Source: Anaerolineaceae bacterium
Lineage (GTDB): Bacteria; Chloroflexota; Anaerolineae; Anaerolineales; Villigracilaceae
Assembly (NCBI GenBank): GCA_009885445.1
Contig: VFKQ01000297.1
Location: forward strand, 1 to 22,949
DNA: 22,949 bases
Reading direction: 5' to 3'
A program made the position numbers and the translations under genes. How positions within the stretch are numbered: the stretch's first letter is position 1; each line of letters opens with the position of its first letter. Positions 16,611 through 22,949 of this stretch are shown here, piece after piece. The notes under the pieces were generated by a model. The model was not told the origin of the DNA. It saw nothing but the letters and a program-made list of their open reading frames with translations, and searched no databases.

Positions 16611-16653
16611 ATTTGCCGTAGAGACGTTGCCCCGCAACGTCTCTACGGCAAAT
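16611..16653. repeat. perfect 20-bp-arm hairpin behind rplI
   Basis: The arms ATTTGCCGTAGAGACGTTGC (16611-16630) and GCAACGTCTCTACGGCAAAT (16634-16653) are fully complementary, with a CCC loop. The hairpin begins 2 nt after the rplI stop codon on the minus strand and ends 18 nt before the next start. There is no clear U-tract, so it may protect or attenuate the mRNA rather than terminate fully. The GTAGAGACG core is of the type seen in dispersed palindromic repeats. Confidence 0.9.
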
Positions 16654-16655
16654 GG

Positions 16656-17222
16656 TTATTCTTCGGCGACTGCTTCGGGGGCGCTTTCTTCTGGAGCGCT
16701 TTCGGTTTCAACCTCGGCCGTGGATTTCTTTGAGCGGCCCTTGGGTTTTTCTTCGACTTCTTTTTCTTCCATGGCTTCACCTTCGCGATGGACGGTGAGT
16801 TTGACAGAGGGAATCAGGTCTACGGTGAGGCGGATGCGGGCGCTGAATTCGCCCAACTCGCGCACGGGTTGCATGTCTACCTGGTGACGTTTGATCTGGT
16901 AGTTGGTCTTGGCCAGCAGTGCGTTGACGACATCTTGAGTGGTGATGGAGCCGTAGAGTTTGCCGGTTTCGCCCGCGCGCACGGCGAAGTCGAGTACCAT
17001 GCCGTTGATCTGTTCGCCGAGGTCTTTGAGTTCATCGTTGACAGCCACGCGCTGGACTTGCGCCTTGGCCTTGATCATGTCGGATTGCTTCATGGCTCCA
17101 ACGGTGGCGATGACTGCCAATCTCTGGGGGAGCAGGAAGTTGCGGCCATAACCGTCGGCGACTTTTTTCACTTCACCGGCGCGGCCCAGTTTGTAGACGT
17201 CTTTCAAAAGCATTACTTTCAT
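16656..17222 (-). CDS. rplI: 50S ribosomal protein L9 with acidic/basic C-terminal extension
   Basis: 188 residues from ATG 17222. The N-terminus MKVMLLKDVYKLGRAGEVKK, then VADGYGRNFLLPQRLA, is the L9 signature. The N domain is followed by the connecting helix (about 40-75) and the C domain (to about 148), after which comes a 40-residue charged tail (EEKEVEEKPKGRSKKST and an Ala/Glu-rich end), absent from typical 148-residue L9. The frame is open for 60 more codons upstream, but these translate intergenic hairpins, so the internal ATG preceded by AAAGGG is the start. L9 binds 23S rRNA near the L1 stalk. The usual partners rpsF, ssb and rpsR are not adjacent here. Confidence 0.95.
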   Translation of the reverse strand: MKVMLLKDVYKLGRAGEVKKVADGYGRNFLLPQRLAVIATVGAMKQSDMIKAKAQVQRVAVNDELKDLGEQINGMVLDFAVRAGETGKLYGSITTQDVVNALLAKTNYQIKRHQVDMQPVRELGEFSARIRLTVDLIPSVKLTVHREGEAMEEKEVEEKPKGRSKKSTAEVETESAPEESAPEAVAEE

Positions 17223-17509
17223 TTTGTTCAAGCCCTTTCTGGCAGAGGAGTTATCCGCAGAAGTTCGCAGATTTGGAAATCTGCTAAATCTGTGGATTGA
17301 ATTTGAGCTAAGGGTACAAAGCTCATCGGGGGCAGAGTTTACCATAGTTGTGGCGGATAAATCCGCCGCCGTCGCTGGGCGTGATAAATCTGCCACAAGC
17401 ATTGCAAAGTCCGCCTTCGCGGACTCGTCCAGCCGACGGAGGTCGGCTTCGTAGTTGTAGTGGCGACTTGAGTCGCCCGTTCTATTTTTACAACAATTTT
17501 ATTCGCCGT
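17223..17509. repeat. cluster of five short perfect hairpins
   Basis: No gene is supported here. Hairpins: GCAGATTT/AAATCTGC (17267-17284), GGCGGAT/ATCCGCC (17352-17367), AGTCCGC/GCGGACT (17408-17425), AGCCGAC/GTCGGCT (17431-17448) and GGCGACT/AGTCGCC (17462-17477). All have loops of 2-4 nt. They sit between the ATPase stop codon and rplI. The last one is followed, on the plus side, by a T-rich stretch. Confidence 0.8.
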
Positions 17510-18844
17510 TTATAAATCCACAAAGAAGGCTTGGGCGGCGCGGTCGAGCATTTCGCGGGTCATGGCGGGTTCAACGGCGAGGTAGGAGGCGATGTCGAGA
17601 ATCTGATCGCACAGGTCACGCGGATGCGAGGCGCGTAGTTTGCGGTTGCGTTTGATGTACCATTCCTGCAAGAGATAGGCAAGACCCTGATCGTTGTATG
17701 GAATCTTTTTGTCGCCGGAAACGCGTTTGAATATCTCGCGATATTCCTCAAAGGAGGGGTCGCCGATTTCGATCTTGTGACGCAGACGGCGCAGGAAGGC
17801 CTCGTCTACGAGGTCTTTGGGCGGCAGGTTGGTCGAGAAGACCACGAGCACATCGAAGGGGACTTCAAATTTGCGGCCGGTGTGCAGGGTCAGAAAGTCT
17901 ACGCGGTTTTCGAGCGGGACGATCCAGCGGTTGAGCAGGTCACGCGGACGGACCTGTTGGCGGCCAAAGTCGTCAATGAGCAGGATGCCGCCGTTTGCCT
18001 TGACCTGGAAGGGCGCTTCATAATATTTGTGCGTGTCGTCAAAGACGAGGTCGAGGCCGGCCAGAGTCAGCTCACCGCCGACGACGATGAACGGGCGGCT
18101 GATCTTCACCCAGCGCGGATCGCGTCGAGTCGAGGGGCGCAGTCCGCCGGTGCCGCCGTTTCCGCCCTCCGCAGAGTCTGGGGCGAGTTTGTGGCTGACG
18201 GCGTCGTAGAGTTTGATCACCTGTCCATCCAGATAAATGGAAAAGGGAATGTACATGCTTTGACTCAGCACCAGATTTCCGAAGGCGCGCGCGATGCTGG
18301 TCTTGCCATTGCCGGGCGGGCCGTAGAGAAAAATGGACGAGCCGGAATTTAAGGCCGGGCCGAGTCGCTGAAAGGTGCTTTCGGAGATGATCAATTGCGA
18401 AAGAATCTGGCGCATGGTGCGCGTGGTGACGGTTAAGCGTCCGCTTTTTTGGCGGCGAATCGAATCGTTGTACACATCAAAAGGCACAGGCGCGGCGCCA
18501 GCATATTGACTGCGCTCAAGCGCCTCGCGCGCGCGGCCCATGCCCTGCCCGGTGATGGCATAGGTATAAGCGCCCTCGCCCAAACCGCCCTGCGAAGATT
18601 TCACTTCAATTAATTTTTCGGCTTTCAGCGCCTGCAAGATTTGGTCTACCACGCCGGCGAAGGGCAAAGCCAGCTCTTCAGAAATCTTGAAGCCATTCAT
18701 GTAGCCTTGAAAATACAAAATCTTAAGCGCCAGGTCCTGCAACCAAAGTGCAGACAGGCCAGTATCTTCAACGCTATTGATTTGCGGTGGGTAAAAGGGG
18801 GTGTTGGGCGAAGCAGGTGCCGCGCCGATTCTTTGCATGGTCAT
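17510..18844 (-). CDS. AAA family ATPase with N-terminal winged-helix-like region
   Basis: 444 residues. Residues about 25-115 look like a winged-helix or small helical module (ALKILYFQGYMNGFKISEEL). The AAA core has Walker A GPPGNGKT (175-182), Walker B GGILLIDDFGRQ (285-296), a sensor-1 motif FSTNLPP (336-342) and an RRLRHKIEI arginine region (352-360). The last part is a helical lid ending in an SHPRDLCDQILDIA segment. This is a MoxR/Orc-like ATPase of a kind common in Chloroflexota and other environmental bacteria, without an assigned role that I can name. It is alone on its promoter, divergent from the GT2 gene and 287 nt before rplI. The exact start (ATG 18844 or 18838) is uncertain by two codons. 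Confidence 0.85.
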   Translation of the reverse strand: MTMQRIGAAPASPNTPFYPPQINSVEDTGLSALWLQDLALKILYFQGYMNGFKISEELALPFAGVVDQILQALKAEKLIEVKSSQGGLGEGAYTYAITGQGMGRAREALERSQYAGAAPVPFDVYNDSIRRQKSGRLTVTTRTMRQILSQLIISESTFQRLGPALNSGSSIFLYGPPGNGKTSIARAFGNLVLSQSMYIPFSIYLDGQVIKLYDAVSHKLAPDSAEGGNGGTGGLRPSTRRDPRWVKISRPFIVVGGELTLAGLDLVFDDTHKYYEAPFQVKANGGILLIDDFGRQQVRPRDLLNRWIVPLENRVDFLTLHTGRKFEVPFDVLVVFSTNLPPKDLVDEAFLRRLRHKIEIGDPSFEEYREIFKRVSGDKKIPYNDQGLAYLLQEWYIKRNRKLRASHPRDLCDQILDIASYLAVEPAMTREMLDRAAQAFFVDL

Positions 18845-18882
18845 CTTGATCGTTTCCGTGAGTAGATGGATTGGTTAAAGCG

Positions 18883-18888
18883 ATTATA
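18883..18888 (-). promoter_or_regulatory. extended -10 box for the AAA ATPase gene
   Basis: On the minus strand the sequence reads TGCTATAAT, an extended -10, 38 nt before the ATPase start codon. No clear -35 is visible, which is normal for extended -10 promoters. Confidence 0.6.
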
Positions 18889-18934
18889 GCACGGGGCGCA
18901 GACGCGGTTCGCGGCTTCGCATTGCAATTTCGTT

Positions 18935-18940
18935 TATAAT
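18935..18940 (+). promoter_or_regulatory. -10 box immediately upstream of the GT2 gene (leaderless type)
   Basis: A perfect TATAAT ends 7 nt before ATG 18948, so initiation would fall on or next to the start codon. There is no purine-rich ribosome binding site between them. The -35 is weak. Confidence 0.6.
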
Positions 18941-18947
18941 CGCGGCT

Positions 18948-19631
18948 ATGAAACTCTCTGTCATCATCCCTGTTTTCAACGAAGCAAAAAGTATTCAAGA
19001 AATCATCAAGCGCGTCAAAGCCACCAAGATGGCCAGCGAAATTATTGTGGTCGATGACGGCTCAGTGGACGGCACGCGCGACATTTTGAAAAAATATGAC
19101 GGCAAAGAGAAAGTGCATGTCATCTTGCACGAAAAAAATCAGGGCAAGGGCGCGGCGGTGCGCACCGGCATTCAGGCCGCCCAGGGCGAGATCATGCTCA
19201 TTCAAGATGCGGATTTGGAATACGATCCGCGCGACTACCCGATTCTGCTCAAGCCGCTGGTGGAGGGTACTGCAGATGTGGTCTACGGCTCGCGCTTCCT
19301 CGGCGGCCCGAGGCGGGTGGCCATGTTCTGGCACATGGTCGCCAATTACATGTTGACCTTCATGACGAATATTCTGTACAACACGATTCTGACCGACATG
19401 GAAACGGGTTACAAAGTGTTTCGTCGCACGGTGGTGGAGGGCATGCCGCTCCACGCGCGGCGCTTCGACTTTGAGCCTGAGTTCACCGCCAAGGTGCTCA
19501 AGCGTCACTATCGCATTTACGAAGTGGCGATATCGTTTAATCCGCGCGATTATTCGGAGGGCAAGAAGATTGGATTGAAGGATGCGTTTGAGGCGGTGTG
19601 GACTTTGTTGAAGTATCGCTTTGTGGATTAG
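18948..19631 (+). CDS. family 2 glycosyltransferase, polyprenyl-phosphate mannosyltransferase-like
   Basis: 227 residues. The GT-A fold is shown by LSVIIPVFNEAKSI (3-16), the nucleotide-binding VVDDGSVDGT (34-43), NQGKGAAVRTGI (64-74), the metal-binding QDADLEYDP (86-94) and the downstream YGSRFLGG and ETGYKVFRR segments. The layout and length match DPM1/DPG synthases, which move a sugar from a nucleotide to a polyprenyl phosphate at the inner face of the membrane; no C-terminal transmembrane region is present. Substrate sugar is unknown. The gene is monocistronic, divergent from the ATPase, and appears to be expressed as a leaderless mRNA (TATAAT 7 nt before ATG). Confidence 0.92.
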   Translation: MKLSVIIPVFNEAKSIQEIIKRVKATKMASEIIVVDDGSVDGTRDILKKYDGKEKVHVILHEKNQGKGAAVRTGIQAAQGEIMLIQDADLEYDPRDYPILLKPLVEGTADVVYGSRFLGGPRRVAMFWHMVANYMLTFMTNILYNTILTDMETGYKVFRRTVVEGMPLHARRFDFEPEFTAKVLKRHYRIYEVAISFNPRDYSEGKKIGLKDAFEAVWTLLKYRFVD

Positions 19632-19654
19632 AAAAGAACAAACCCCTAAAAAAC

Positions 19655-19727
19655 TTGGCCACGGATTACACAGATTAGCACGGATTTTTTTAATAAATCA
19701 TTGAAAATCGATGTAATCCGTGGCTAA
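19655..19727. repeat. inverted repeat of the CCACGGATTACA type
   Basis: The 16-nt arms TTGGCCACGGATTACA (19655-19670) and TGTAATCCGTGGCTAA (19712-19727) are complementary at 15 of 16 positions and enclose 41 nt of A/T-rich sequence. It fills the space between the converging GT2 gene and the YHS-like gene. The GGATTACA-type inverted repeat is a common dispersed intergenic element in many bacterial genomes and may serve as a bidirectional terminator here. Confidence 0.8.
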
Positions 19728-19732
19728 AAGAT

Positions 19733-19957
19733 TTAAATCTCATTCGGCGCGTCGGGGATTTCTTCGAGCGGATGCGGGATTTGACCCGACATGAATCGTA
19801 GCGGATCTTTTTCGTAGGCGCGCAGGCAGGCCCAGCGGCAAAAGTATACGCTGCGTCCGCGAAACTCTGCGCTGGGGCGATTGCGCAAATCACGGAGGAT
19901 GCCGCCGCAGGCAGTGGGGTAAGCTGGCCCCTCTTTGGGGACGATGATGATGGGCAT
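19733..19957 (-). CDS. small YHS/TRASH-like cysteine protein
   Basis: 74 residues. C17, C40 and C44 lie in the pattern ACGG, then RGRSVYFCRWACLRAYEKDP and RFMSG. The YFCxxxC-x-x-Y-x-x-DP-x-x-F text matches the core of YHS/TRASH metal-binding modules (heavy-metal sensing or carrying). No clear ribosome binding site is visible before ATG 19957, so the start could differ. It shares direction with the S41 gene 61 nt upstream but is separated from it by a filler-like repeat (TTTTCAGTAATCAGTGATCA). The family is tentative; the function is unknown. Confidence 0.6.
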   Translation of the reverse strand: MPIIIVPKEGPAYPTACGGILRDLRNRPSAEFRGRSVYFCRWACLRAYEKDPLRFMSGQIPHPLEEIPDAPNEI

Positions 19958-20017
19958 GGGAGTCAGTTTTCAGTAATCAGTGATCAGTGTTTCATTGCGC
20001 AGGCAGGGTGGGCCATC

Positions 20018-21415
20018 CTACTTAAATTGCGCCTCGGCAGTTTGCAGGACAACGTCGTCAGTAGTGAACACTGTAGACTCGTCTACTGCGACGCGGATTG
20101 TCAGCGGGATGCCCTGCCCCTCGATGAGCAAGCCGCCGTCCGCGCGGACAAAGCGACCGGTGGGAATCTGTAGTTTGAATCCCTCGGGCATGAGGAACTG
20201 TCCAAGCGTTATATCGGAATAAGTGCCGGCTGTGCTGAATTGTCCGATGACGGTGACGTCCGGCAGTAGCGTGATGGCGTGGGCTTCGAGTTCGCACAGG
20301 CCCGAGCAACCCGGGCCGACGAGCAAAATAATTTTGTCGAATTTAAAATTGTCGGCGTGCTCGCTGAAGAACGAAGCGGGGCCGCTGTTTTCAAATTTGC
20401 CCGTGTCTGGATTAATGGTTTGGATTTGCCCAAGCAGAATCGGGCTATCGTTGAGAAATCCCGCGAGCCCGAGCGGACCGGTGAGACTCGCGGCGAGATT
20501 GACGACGACGCGCAGGTCAATGATCAGGCCGCTGACTTTTGCATCTGCGAAATCATTCAGCGCGGTTTCAAATAAAGCGTTGATGACTTCGGGGTTATCG
20601 GAGGTGGAGGAGAGTTTTATGTAGCCCGCGCCAGAGGGCAAAATTTTTGACTCTACCGGCAAAGCTGTGGGGTCATAAAAAACAAAATAAGAAGTGGTTG
20701 AAAACGACGCGCGCTCGGCGATGGCGAGCAAAGTTGCAGTTTTTTCGGGCGCGCCCGGATTGGTGAATGTGATGGCCGCGCTGGTGTTGAGCGGCGCGCG
20801 CAAGAGGTAACGCAGTCTTTGATAGCGCGCCGAGGATTCGAGCGAGAGCGAATCCCACAGAGTCACGGCGTTGATCGCATCAGAGATGGGCTGACCGTTG
20901 AAGGCGGTCACTTGCGCGCGCAGTTGAATGCCGGCCACGTCTGCGGGGCCGCCGCGCATTACGTAACTGACCAGCACACGACCCTCATCGAGTTCGCGCA
21001 GAGCGAGACCGTAACCGCCTTCGGTTTGCGCTTGAAATAATGCGACTTGAATCTGGTCGCCGCCCAAGTCCACGTTGCCATCCTGGAAGGCCTGCGTGAA
21101 ATCGCGCAGGGCTAAAAAGTATGCCTGCGCCTCATGCGCAGATTCGGCCTGCACAATGCGCGGACGAATCGATTCGTTTATCGCATCCCAATCCGGTTCT
21201 TTGCCAGCGATGCCGTTGAAAGCATATTGCGCGCGCGCAATCGCAAACATTTTGTCGAAGGCTTCAGTGTATGTAAGGTTTGAAAAATCTGTGGGCGCAC
21301 TGCCTGCGGGACTGGGCACAGCAGACGCAGTTTCAATGGGCTGTGTAACGCCCTGCGCCGTGCAAGCCGAAAGCAAAGCGAGAAACAATATTGCGAAAAT
21401 AATTTTTCTTTTCAT
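20018..21415 (-). CDS. S41-type (C-terminal processing-like) lipoprotein peptidase
   Basis: 465 residues. The N-terminus MKRKIIFAILFLALLSAC is a lipoprotein signal with lipobox LSAC and lipidated C18, so it is anchored on the outer face of the membrane. Residues about 118-200 fit a PDZ-like domain (GYGLALRELDEGRVLVSYVMRGGPADVAGI). The S41 core shows GLIIDLR (296-302), the possible nucleophile S371 in VGPGCSGLCELEA, and GTYSDITLGQFLMPEG with GLLIEGQGIPLTIRV. The usual DLRxNxGG is altered (DLRVVVNLAAS), so activity is uncertain. CTP-like peptidases trim C-termini of envelope proteins. A TATAAT lies 8 nt before the ATG. Confidence 0.82.
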   Translation of the reverse strand: MKRKIIFAILFLALLSACTAQGVTQPIETASAVPSPAGSAPTDFSNLTYTEAFDKMFAIARAQYAFNGIAGKEPDWDAINESIRPRIVQAESAHEAQAYFLALRDFTQAFQDGNVDLGGDQIQVALFQAQTEGGYGLALRELDEGRVLVSYVMRGGPADVAGIQLRAQVTAFNGQPISDAINAVTLWDSLSLESSARYQRLRYLLRAPLNTSAAITFTNPGAPEKTATLLAIAERASFSTTSYFVFYDPTALPVESKILPSGAGYIKLSSTSDNPEVINALFETALNDFADAKVSGLIIDLRVVVNLAASLTGPLGLAGFLNDSPILLGQIQTINPDTGKFENSGPASFFSEHADNFKFDKIILLVGPGCSGLCELEAHAITLLPDVTVIGQFSTAGTYSDITLGQFLMPEGFKLQIPTGRFVRADGGLLIEGQGIPLTIRVAVDESTVFTTDDVVLQTAEAQFK

Positions 21416-21423
21416 AGTTTGGG

Positions 21424-21429
21424 ATTATA
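21424..21429 (-). promoter_or_regulatory. -10 box for the S41 lipoprotein gene (leaderless type)
   Basis: On the minus strand TATAAT is followed by 8 nt and then ATG 21415. No ribosome binding site is visible. It is back to back with the -10 of the divergent gene, only 10 bp away, so the two promoters must overlap. Confidence 0.55.
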
Positions 21430-21439
21430 CCCCGCGCAG

Positions 21440-21445
21440 TATAAT
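21440..21445 (+). promoter_or_regulatory. -10 box for the small helical protein gene (leaderless type)
   Basis: TATAAT is followed by exactly 7 nt and then ATG 21453, the same geometry as at 18935. It also contains the first base pairs of the alternative ATG 21444. A possible weak -35 (TTGGGA) lies at 21419-21424. Confidence 0.55.
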
Positions 21446-21452
21446 GACGCGC

Positions 21453-21776
21453 ATGGATGAATGGCGCAATGAATTTGACGTGGAAATTGCGCGCGCCGAA
21501 TCAGCGCGCGCCAAAAATAATGAAGGCCAGGCGAGAGTCTGTGCGCGCCGCGCGGCAGGGGCGGTGGTACGCGAATATTTTAAGCGGAGGGGGATTCCCG
21601 TCCGCACGCCGAGTGCCCACGAGGCGCTTAAACTGCTCGCCGAGCAGGCGCAACTCTCTCCGCCCCTCAAGCGGGCCGCCGACCTATTAATTTTGCGCGT
21701 GGATGAGGGCTTCCAGCTCCCCGCCGGCGTGGACTTGATCGCCGAGGCGCGGGTGGTCTTGGGGTTGGTGGAGTAA
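21453..21776 (+). CDS. small alpha-helical protein, HEPN-like (uncertain)
   Basis: 107 residues from ATG 21453 (or 110 from ATG 21444). I prefer 21453 because a TATAAT ends 7 nt before it. The sequence is helical and charged: FDVEIARAESARAKNNEGQARVCARRAAG, then a hydrophobic helix around REYFKR, a loop, and SAHEALKLLAEQAQL with a C-terminal LIAEARVVLGLVE. The spacing resembles uncharacterised HEPN-type domains, but the Rx4-6H RNase motif is not present. The frame extends far upstream only because it crosses the antisense of the S41 gene. It converges with intI, whose stop lies 17 nt away. Function unknown. Confidence 0.65.
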   Translation: MDEWRNEFDVEIARAESARAKNNEGQARVCARRAAGAVVREYFKRRGIPVRTPSAHEALKLLAEQAQLSPPLKRAADLLILRVDEGFQLPAGVDLIAEARVVLGLVE

Positions 21777-21793
21777 GGGGCGCTGTCGGTTGG

Positions 21794-22771
21794 TTATTCG
21801 TCCAACGGACTTTTGACGGCGAGGCCGCCGCGTTGCAGAACGTGGGTATAGATCATAGTGGTCTTCACGTCTTTGTGACCGAGGAGTTCCTGAATGGTGC
21901 GGATATCGTAGTTTTTTTGCAGAAGTTGCGTGGCAAAGGAATGGCGAAAGACGTGCGGGGAAACAGGTTTGTCGATGCCCACAATGAGCGCGGTCTGGCG
22001 AATTGATTTTTGTAAAACGCTTTCATCGAGATGGTGGCGTCTGATTTTTTTGGTTTCAGGGTCAACAGAACGGACCGTGGCTGGGAAGAGGTATTGCCAG
22101 ATCCATTCTTTGGGGGCGTTGGGGAATTTTCGGGCGAGGGCATAGGGCAGGTAGACTTCGCCAAAGCCGGCTTTGAGGTCTTGTTGATGAATGTCAGCTA
22201 CCGTTTTTAGGTGAGTTTTCAAATCGGGGATGAGCGCGTCGGGGAGCATGGTGAGACGGTCTTTTTCGCCTTTGCCATCACGGACGATGATCTGGTGATT
22301 GCCAAAGTCAATATCCTTGACGCGCAGACGCATACATTCCATGAGGCGCAGGCCGGAGCCATAGAGAATCTTTGTCATCAGTTGTGAAACGCCTGTCATT
22401 TTGTTGATAACCGACATGGCTTCCTGATGAGTGAGGACGACGGGCAGGGTTTCAGATTTTTGGGCGCGGATGATATCGGAGGGAAGGGTAATATCTATTT
22501 TCAAAACGTGGCGATAGAGAAAGATGACAGCGCTGAGTGCCTGGTTTTGTGTGGAGGCGGCAAGTTGTCTTTGGGTGGCGAGGTGGGCGATGAAAGCCTG
22601 TATTTCTTCTGCGCCCATTTCTTTGGGGTGGCGTTTGTTGTGGAAGAGGATGTAGCGCGTGATCCAGTCTATGTATGTTTTTTCGGTGCGGGAGGAGTAG
22701 TGTTTGATGCGGATGGCATCGCTGACCTGGTCGAGGAGTTTTTTGGGTTGTGGGGGGGATGTGGGTTGCAT
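21794..22771 (-). CDS. intI: integron integrase (tyrosine recombinase)
   Basis: 325 residues. The N-terminal SAM-like core-binding domain (about 12-95: IRIKHYSSRTEKTYIDWITRY) precedes the catalytic domain with R142 (GSGLRLMECMRLRV), K in GKGEKDR, H273-R276 (SPHVFRHSFAT), H299 (LLGHKDVKTT) and nucleophile Y308 (MIYTHV). All residues are intact and lie 4 positions before those of IntI1. The integron-specific insertion between patches II and III is present (ARKFPNAPKEWIWQYLFPA with RRHHLDES), which separates IntI from XerC/XerD. IntI recombines attC sites of gene cassettes into attI. On the minus strand AGGTG precedes ATG by about 6 nt. Its start faces the structured region at the right edge, where the cassettes are expected. 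Confidence 0.93.
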   Translation of the reverse strand: MQPTSPPQPKKLLDQVSDAIRIKHYSSRTEKTYIDWITRYILFHNKRHPKEMGAEEIQAFIAHLATQRQLAASTQNQALSAVIFLYRHVLKIDITLPSDIIRAQKSETLPVVLTHQEAMSVINKMTGVSQLMTKILYGSGLRLMECMRLRVKDIDFGNHQIIVRDGKGEKDRLTMLPDALIPDLKTHLKTVADIHQQDLKAGFGEVYLPYALARKFPNAPKEWIWQYLFPATVRSVDPETKKIRRHHLDESVLQKSIRQTALIVGIDKPVSPHVFRHSFATQLLQKNYDIRTIQELLGHKDVKTTMIYTHVLQRGGLAVKSPLDE

Positions 22772-22794
22772 GTTTCACCTGTTTAAGTTTGTGC

Positions 22795-22800
22795 TATACT
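22795..22800 (+). promoter_or_regulatory. candidate cassette promoter (Pc-like) reading away from intI
   Basis: TGCTATACT is an extended -10 (TATACT at 22795-22800). A -35-like TTTCAC lies at 22773-22778, 16 nt upstream and just after the intI start. It would transcribe the structured leader and the gene beginning beyond the right edge. On the other strand TACAAT (22807-22812) could serve intI. Confidence 0.55.
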
Positions 22801-22824
22801 GCGCTCATTGTAATCTAATCTAAA

Positions 22825-22864
22825 GCCGTATAACATCCGAACAGGCTTTGGGACGTTATACGGC
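22825..22864. repeat. inverted repeat 1 of the candidate attI region
   Basis: GCCGTATAAC (22825-22834) and GTTATACGGC (22855-22864) are perfect 10-nt arms; an inner TCC/GGA extends the stem past one mismatch. The ends read GTATAAC and GTTATAC, each one base off the attC box consensus (RYYYAAC/GTTRRRY). The site is too short for a classical attC, so it is more likely part of attI or of a leader structure. Confidence 0.7.
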
Positions 22865-22870
22865 TCGGGT

Positions 22871-22924
22871 CAAACCGCCCATAAGGGGTTATACTGTCCG
22901 CATAACCCTAGTTCGGCGGCTTTG
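22871..22924. repeat. composite hairpin 2 of the candidate attI region
   Basis: An outer stem CAAACCGCC/GGCGGCTTTG (one bulged C), 5-nt unpaired segments on both sides, and an inner stem GGGTTAT/ATAACCC (22886-22892 and 22902-22908) with a 9-nt loop. This two-box shape with an unpaired spacer resembles a folded attC, but the conserved GTT of the R' box is not in place. A further hairpin TTTGCTT/AAGCAAA follows at 22921-22937. Confidence 0.6.
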
Positions 22925-22940
22925 CTTAAGAAGCAAATCA

Positions 22941-22947
22941 AAAGGAG
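22941..22947 (+). promoter_or_regulatory. ribosome binding site at the right edge
   Basis: AAAGGAG is a strong Shine-Dalgarno sequence. A start codon should lie within about 10 nt beyond the window, so the region from 22807 on is the leader of a plus-strand gene, possibly the first cassette gene. Confidence 0.6.
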
Positions 22948-22949
22948 AT

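Noticed and set aside
17223..17402. 60-codon N-terminal extension of rplI
   Set aside because: It translates intergenic hairpins; the conserved L9 N-terminus begins at ATG 17222 with a ribosome binding site.
21075..21452. Long upstream extension of the small helical protein
   Set aside because: It runs antisense through the start of the S41 gene and over the divergent promoters; the credible protein starts at 21444 or 21453.
22825..22864. Classical attC site
   Set aside because: Only 20 nt separate the two boxes, too short for L boxes, and each box deviates from consensus; kept as an attI/leader candidate instead.

Overview
The window looks like a chromosomal segment of a Chloroflexota bacterium, probably Anaerolineae. 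The grounds are GC-rich coding sequence, a RodZ-like protein with a long Thr/Pro tail, very large GAF-domain kinases, many short palindromic intergenic repeats, and the overall mix of families. This assignment is inference from family content, not a database match.

Positions 1-12948 (+ strand) form one tightly packed, co-directional operon: the 3' end of an alpha/beta hydrolase, a V4R-domain protein, a left-handed beta-helix protein, a homologue of the cyanobacterial long-chain acyl-ACP reductase (AAR), a REC + degenerate GGDEF response regulator, a giant membrane-anchored histidine kinase with about eleven GAF domains, a single-domain response regulator, and a second alpha/beta hydrolase whose nucleophile serine is replaced by glycine. 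Gaps are 4-60 nt, and two junctions overlap. A rho-independent terminator follows. The combination of fatty-acyl or small-ligand families with a phosphorelay suggests a lipid- or ligand-linked sensing system, but no function is proven.

Positions 12949-13294 are a repeat-rich intergenic region with a terminator, a perfect 35-nt palindrome and an 83-bp MITE-like element.

Positions 13295-18844 (- strand) carry, in transcription order, a winged-helix AAA ATPase, ribosomal protein L9 (rplI), two consecutive RodZ-like HTH genes that look like one gene split at an A9 run, and rimO. The intergenic spaces contain strong hairpins.

Positions 18948-21776 hold a GT2 glycosyltransferase (+), a small Cys-containing YHS/TRASH-like protein (-), an S41-type lipoprotein peptidase (-) and a small helical protein (+). 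Three of these starts have a TATAAT box 7-8 nt before ATG, which suggests leaderless transcription.

Positions 21794-22949 carry an integron-type tyrosine recombinase (intI, -). Upstream of it is a structured region with a divergent promoter, two nested inverted repeats with GTTAT motifs and a ribosome binding site at the right edge. This is the expected place for attI and the start of a cassette array.
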